A stretch of DNA of 7,067 bases from CAZRNB01 sp964601355 (GTDB lineage Bacteria > Planctomycetota > Phycisphaerae > Sedimentisphaerales > Anaerobacaceae), in NCBI GenBank assembly GCA_964601355.1, contig CAZRNB010000139.1, positions 1-7,067 on the forward strand, given 5' to 3'. Below, in pieces: positions 5,797-7,067 of the stretch. A model generated the notes under the pieces. The model was not told where the DNA came from. It did not search any database and worked only from the letters and a program-made list of their open reading frames with translations. A program made the position numbers and the translations under genes. How positions within the stretch are numbered: position 1 is the first letter of the stretch; each line of letters begins with the position of its first letter.

Positions 5797-6996
5797 TTAA
5801 AAAATTGAATTATTGAAATGATGATTTCTTATATGCTTGATATTTAATGCTTTCATATAACCTCTAAGGATGGAAAGAAAGTCACATTGTGAAGATGGAC
5901 TTAAATCCGAACCAGGTAATGTATTTTTACAGACAATTCCTTGATCCGATACTGGGCCACAGACAATCGATCCATTATATGGACATCGCACCTTAGATCT
6001 AAATGCTAATCCTTCTAATATTGAAATTTCGTAAGACGACTTTGAATATTCCATGTGGTTAATATTTTTATCAAATCTTACGACTCCATCGTTAAATTCT
6101 ATTAGGACGGGAACACTTGTGATTATATCCAGTGATTTTTTTGGATCAACTAAAAGTGGCGAAAGTAATAGTCCAACTTCACTTCTAATATCGATACCTT
6201 TTTCCATAATATTGAAAAGGCTACCGCTAAATGGGAGGACCGATCGAAGCCAAGTAATCACATCCTTGACTGCTGAAAGATTTACTTCAGTACGTTTTCC
6301 TATTCTATCCTGTAAAAGGTTTAAAAGAGATGACGCAAAATCCTTCCAACTGGACTTTCTTTTAACGTCTATGTGCGGCAATTTGTGTTTATTGGATGAT
6401 AAAGTTTCTATTAAGTTCATAAAGAAGAATCCAGGACCATGATCACGTGAGAGCACTCTGTCCCACTCTTCTCTTTGTTTATCACTCGGTTTCTCACTCG
6501 GGAGGGAAAAAATACCCCTAACATAATCATAATCACTCATCATAACATCAAATTGTAGAGAAAGTTCACAAATAACAATAAATTCGAGAGGATCGGGGCT
6601 GCGAGGTCTTATCTTAAAACGATAATAGTGCCACAGCGCATAGTATGGAAGCATTGTTAATAAGAATTCTTCCTTTTCGAGAGTGTGCTCGTATTCACTT
6701 GCGCCCCAGATGCTTTTTAAATGCTCGAGTTCAATAAATTTAGCAAGTCCTTCAAGAATAAGCCATGCACCAACACCGATACGTACAATATTTGACTTCT
6801 CACTTTTGAATGTTATAATCGGATATGAATGGATGCGGTCATCCATATACACTCTCATTGGTTCAAGTGAAATATCAACCTCGCTAACATTCAGTCGGCT
6901 GGAATGAGTTGTTACTTGAGGTTCGAATAATCCGTAGTGAGCAGTAAAAGCTTGGTAATTTGCATAATAGAAAGCTAAATCAGTTTCACTTTGCAT
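5797..6996 (-). CDS. Hypothetical protein, 399 residues, C-terminal cysteine cluster
   Basis: I do not recognise this protein. It has no signal peptide and no clear membrane segment, and looks like a mostly helical cytoplasmic protein. Visible points: a Gly/Glu-containing helix GVGAWLILEGLAKFIELEHL at about 74-93, an aromatic stretch PYYALWHYYRF at 117-127, a charged region around 165-186, and four cysteines near the C-terminus (C338, C346, C356, C371) that could bind a metal or be coincidental. The stretch is visibly AT-richer than the LPS genes: hand counts of one 60-nt line each give 19 G/C at 6061-6120 and 35 G/C at 2581-2640. That suggests recent acquisition. The ATG at 6994-6996 is the first possible ATG after the in-frame stop at 7045-7047. 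It has no good Shine-Dalgarno and may be coupled to an upstream gene ending at 6986. The long uninterrupted frame supports a real gene; a function cannot be given. Confidence 0.75.
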   Translation of the reverse strand: MQSETDLAFYYANYQAFTAHYGLFEPQVTTHSSRLNVSEVDISLEPMRVYMDDRIHSYPIITFKSEKSNIVRIGVGAWLILEGLAKFIELEHLKSIWGASEYEHTLEKEEFLLTMLPYYALWHYYRFKIRPRSPDPLEFIVICELSLQFDVMMSDYDYVRGIFSLPSEKPSDKQREEWDRVLSRDHGPGFFFMNLIETLSSNKHKLPHIDVKRKSSWKDFASSLLNLLQDRIGKRTEVNLSAVKDVITWLRSVLPFSGSLFNIMEKGIDIRSEVGLLLSPLLVDPKKSLDIITSVPVLIEFNDGVVRFDKNINHMEYSKSSYEISILEGLAFRSKVRCPYNGSIVCGPVSDQGIVCKNTLPGSDLSPSSQCDFLSILRGYMKALNIKHIRNHHFNNSIF

Positions 6997-7067
6997 ATCC
7001 CATTTTTCGAATTCTATAATACTCCCCAGAAACTGGGCGCATAGTTAAGGTGGATTTGTCGCCTGAG
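6986..7067 (-). CDS. Possible C-terminal end of an upstream gene (partial)
   Basis: From the right edge, one minus-strand frame stays open for 26 codons, ending MRPVSGEYYRIRKMGYAK, with a TGA at 6986-6988. The stop overlaps the start of orf399 by 11 nt, a layout typical of cotranscribed genes. The stretch is too short to exclude chance or to assign a family. Confidence 0.3.
   Translation of the reverse strand, partial: SGDKSTLTMRPVSGEYYRIRKMGYAK

Noticed and set aside
5790..5823. Inverted repeat CATCATTT/AAATGATG overlapping the orf399 stop, as a terminator
   Set aside because: The stem is AT-rich, the loop is 18 nt and the left arm includes part of the stop codon; there is no convincing terminator form.
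6053..6442. A 129-codon plus-strand frame opposite orf399
   Set aside because: It is antisense to a longer continuous frame, with no recognisable motif and no ribosome binding site that I can support.
7025..7037. Small hairpin CCCAG/CTGGG upstream of orf399
   Set aside because: A 5-bp stem is within chance expectation, and it lies inside a possible coding end.

Overview
The window carries an all-minus-strand cluster for the inner core of lipopolysaccharide, so it comes from a Gram-negative (diderm) bacterium. Reading in the direction of transcription (right to left): an unrecognised 399-residue protein (orf399, 5797-6996), signal peptidase I (lepB), the lipid A 4'-kinase (lpxK), the bifunctional heptose kinase/adenylyltransferase (hldE), sedoheptulose-7-phosphate isomerase (gmhA), heptose bisphosphate phosphatase (gmhB) and, cut off by the left edge, the first 24 codons of a family 9 glycosyltransferase of the heptosyltransferase type. 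No RNA gene, IS element or CRISPR array is visible.

How the genes work together: GmhA makes D-glycero-D-manno-heptose 7-phosphate. HldE phosphorylates it to the 1,7-bisphosphate, GmhB removes the 7-phosphate, and the HldE C-terminal domain adds AMP to give ADP-heptose. The partial glycosyltransferase would then put heptose on the Kdo-lipid A that LpxK helps to build. An hldD epimerase is not in the window. LepB is a housekeeping protein-export enzyme. orf399 is visibly AT-richer than the rest and looks unrelated to the pathway.

The notable part is repeat invasion. A three-hairpin palindromic repeat, built around a GGGCTAAAT/ATTTAGCCC core, sits in three of the intergenic gaps (75-180, 3449-3543, 5548-5796), with the middle copy inverted. 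lpxK itself contains three in-frame repeat tracts: a 66-nt double palindrome encoding 22 extra residues, and two heptanucleotide tandem arrays. gmhB is unusual too: it has lost most of the zinc ligands known from E. coli GmhB, and it is fused to a long low-complexity linker and a C-terminal membrane hairpin.

Taxonomy cannot be fixed from the sequence alone. Middling GC in the core genes, heavy intergenic repeats, heptamer repeats inside genes and this gene order are compatible with Planctomycetota (Phycisphaerae-like) or another environmental diderm phylum. This is inference. I did not find a convincing new multi-gene system. The best novelty candidates are the membrane-anchored, zinc-site-less GmhB and the repeat-riddled lpxK.
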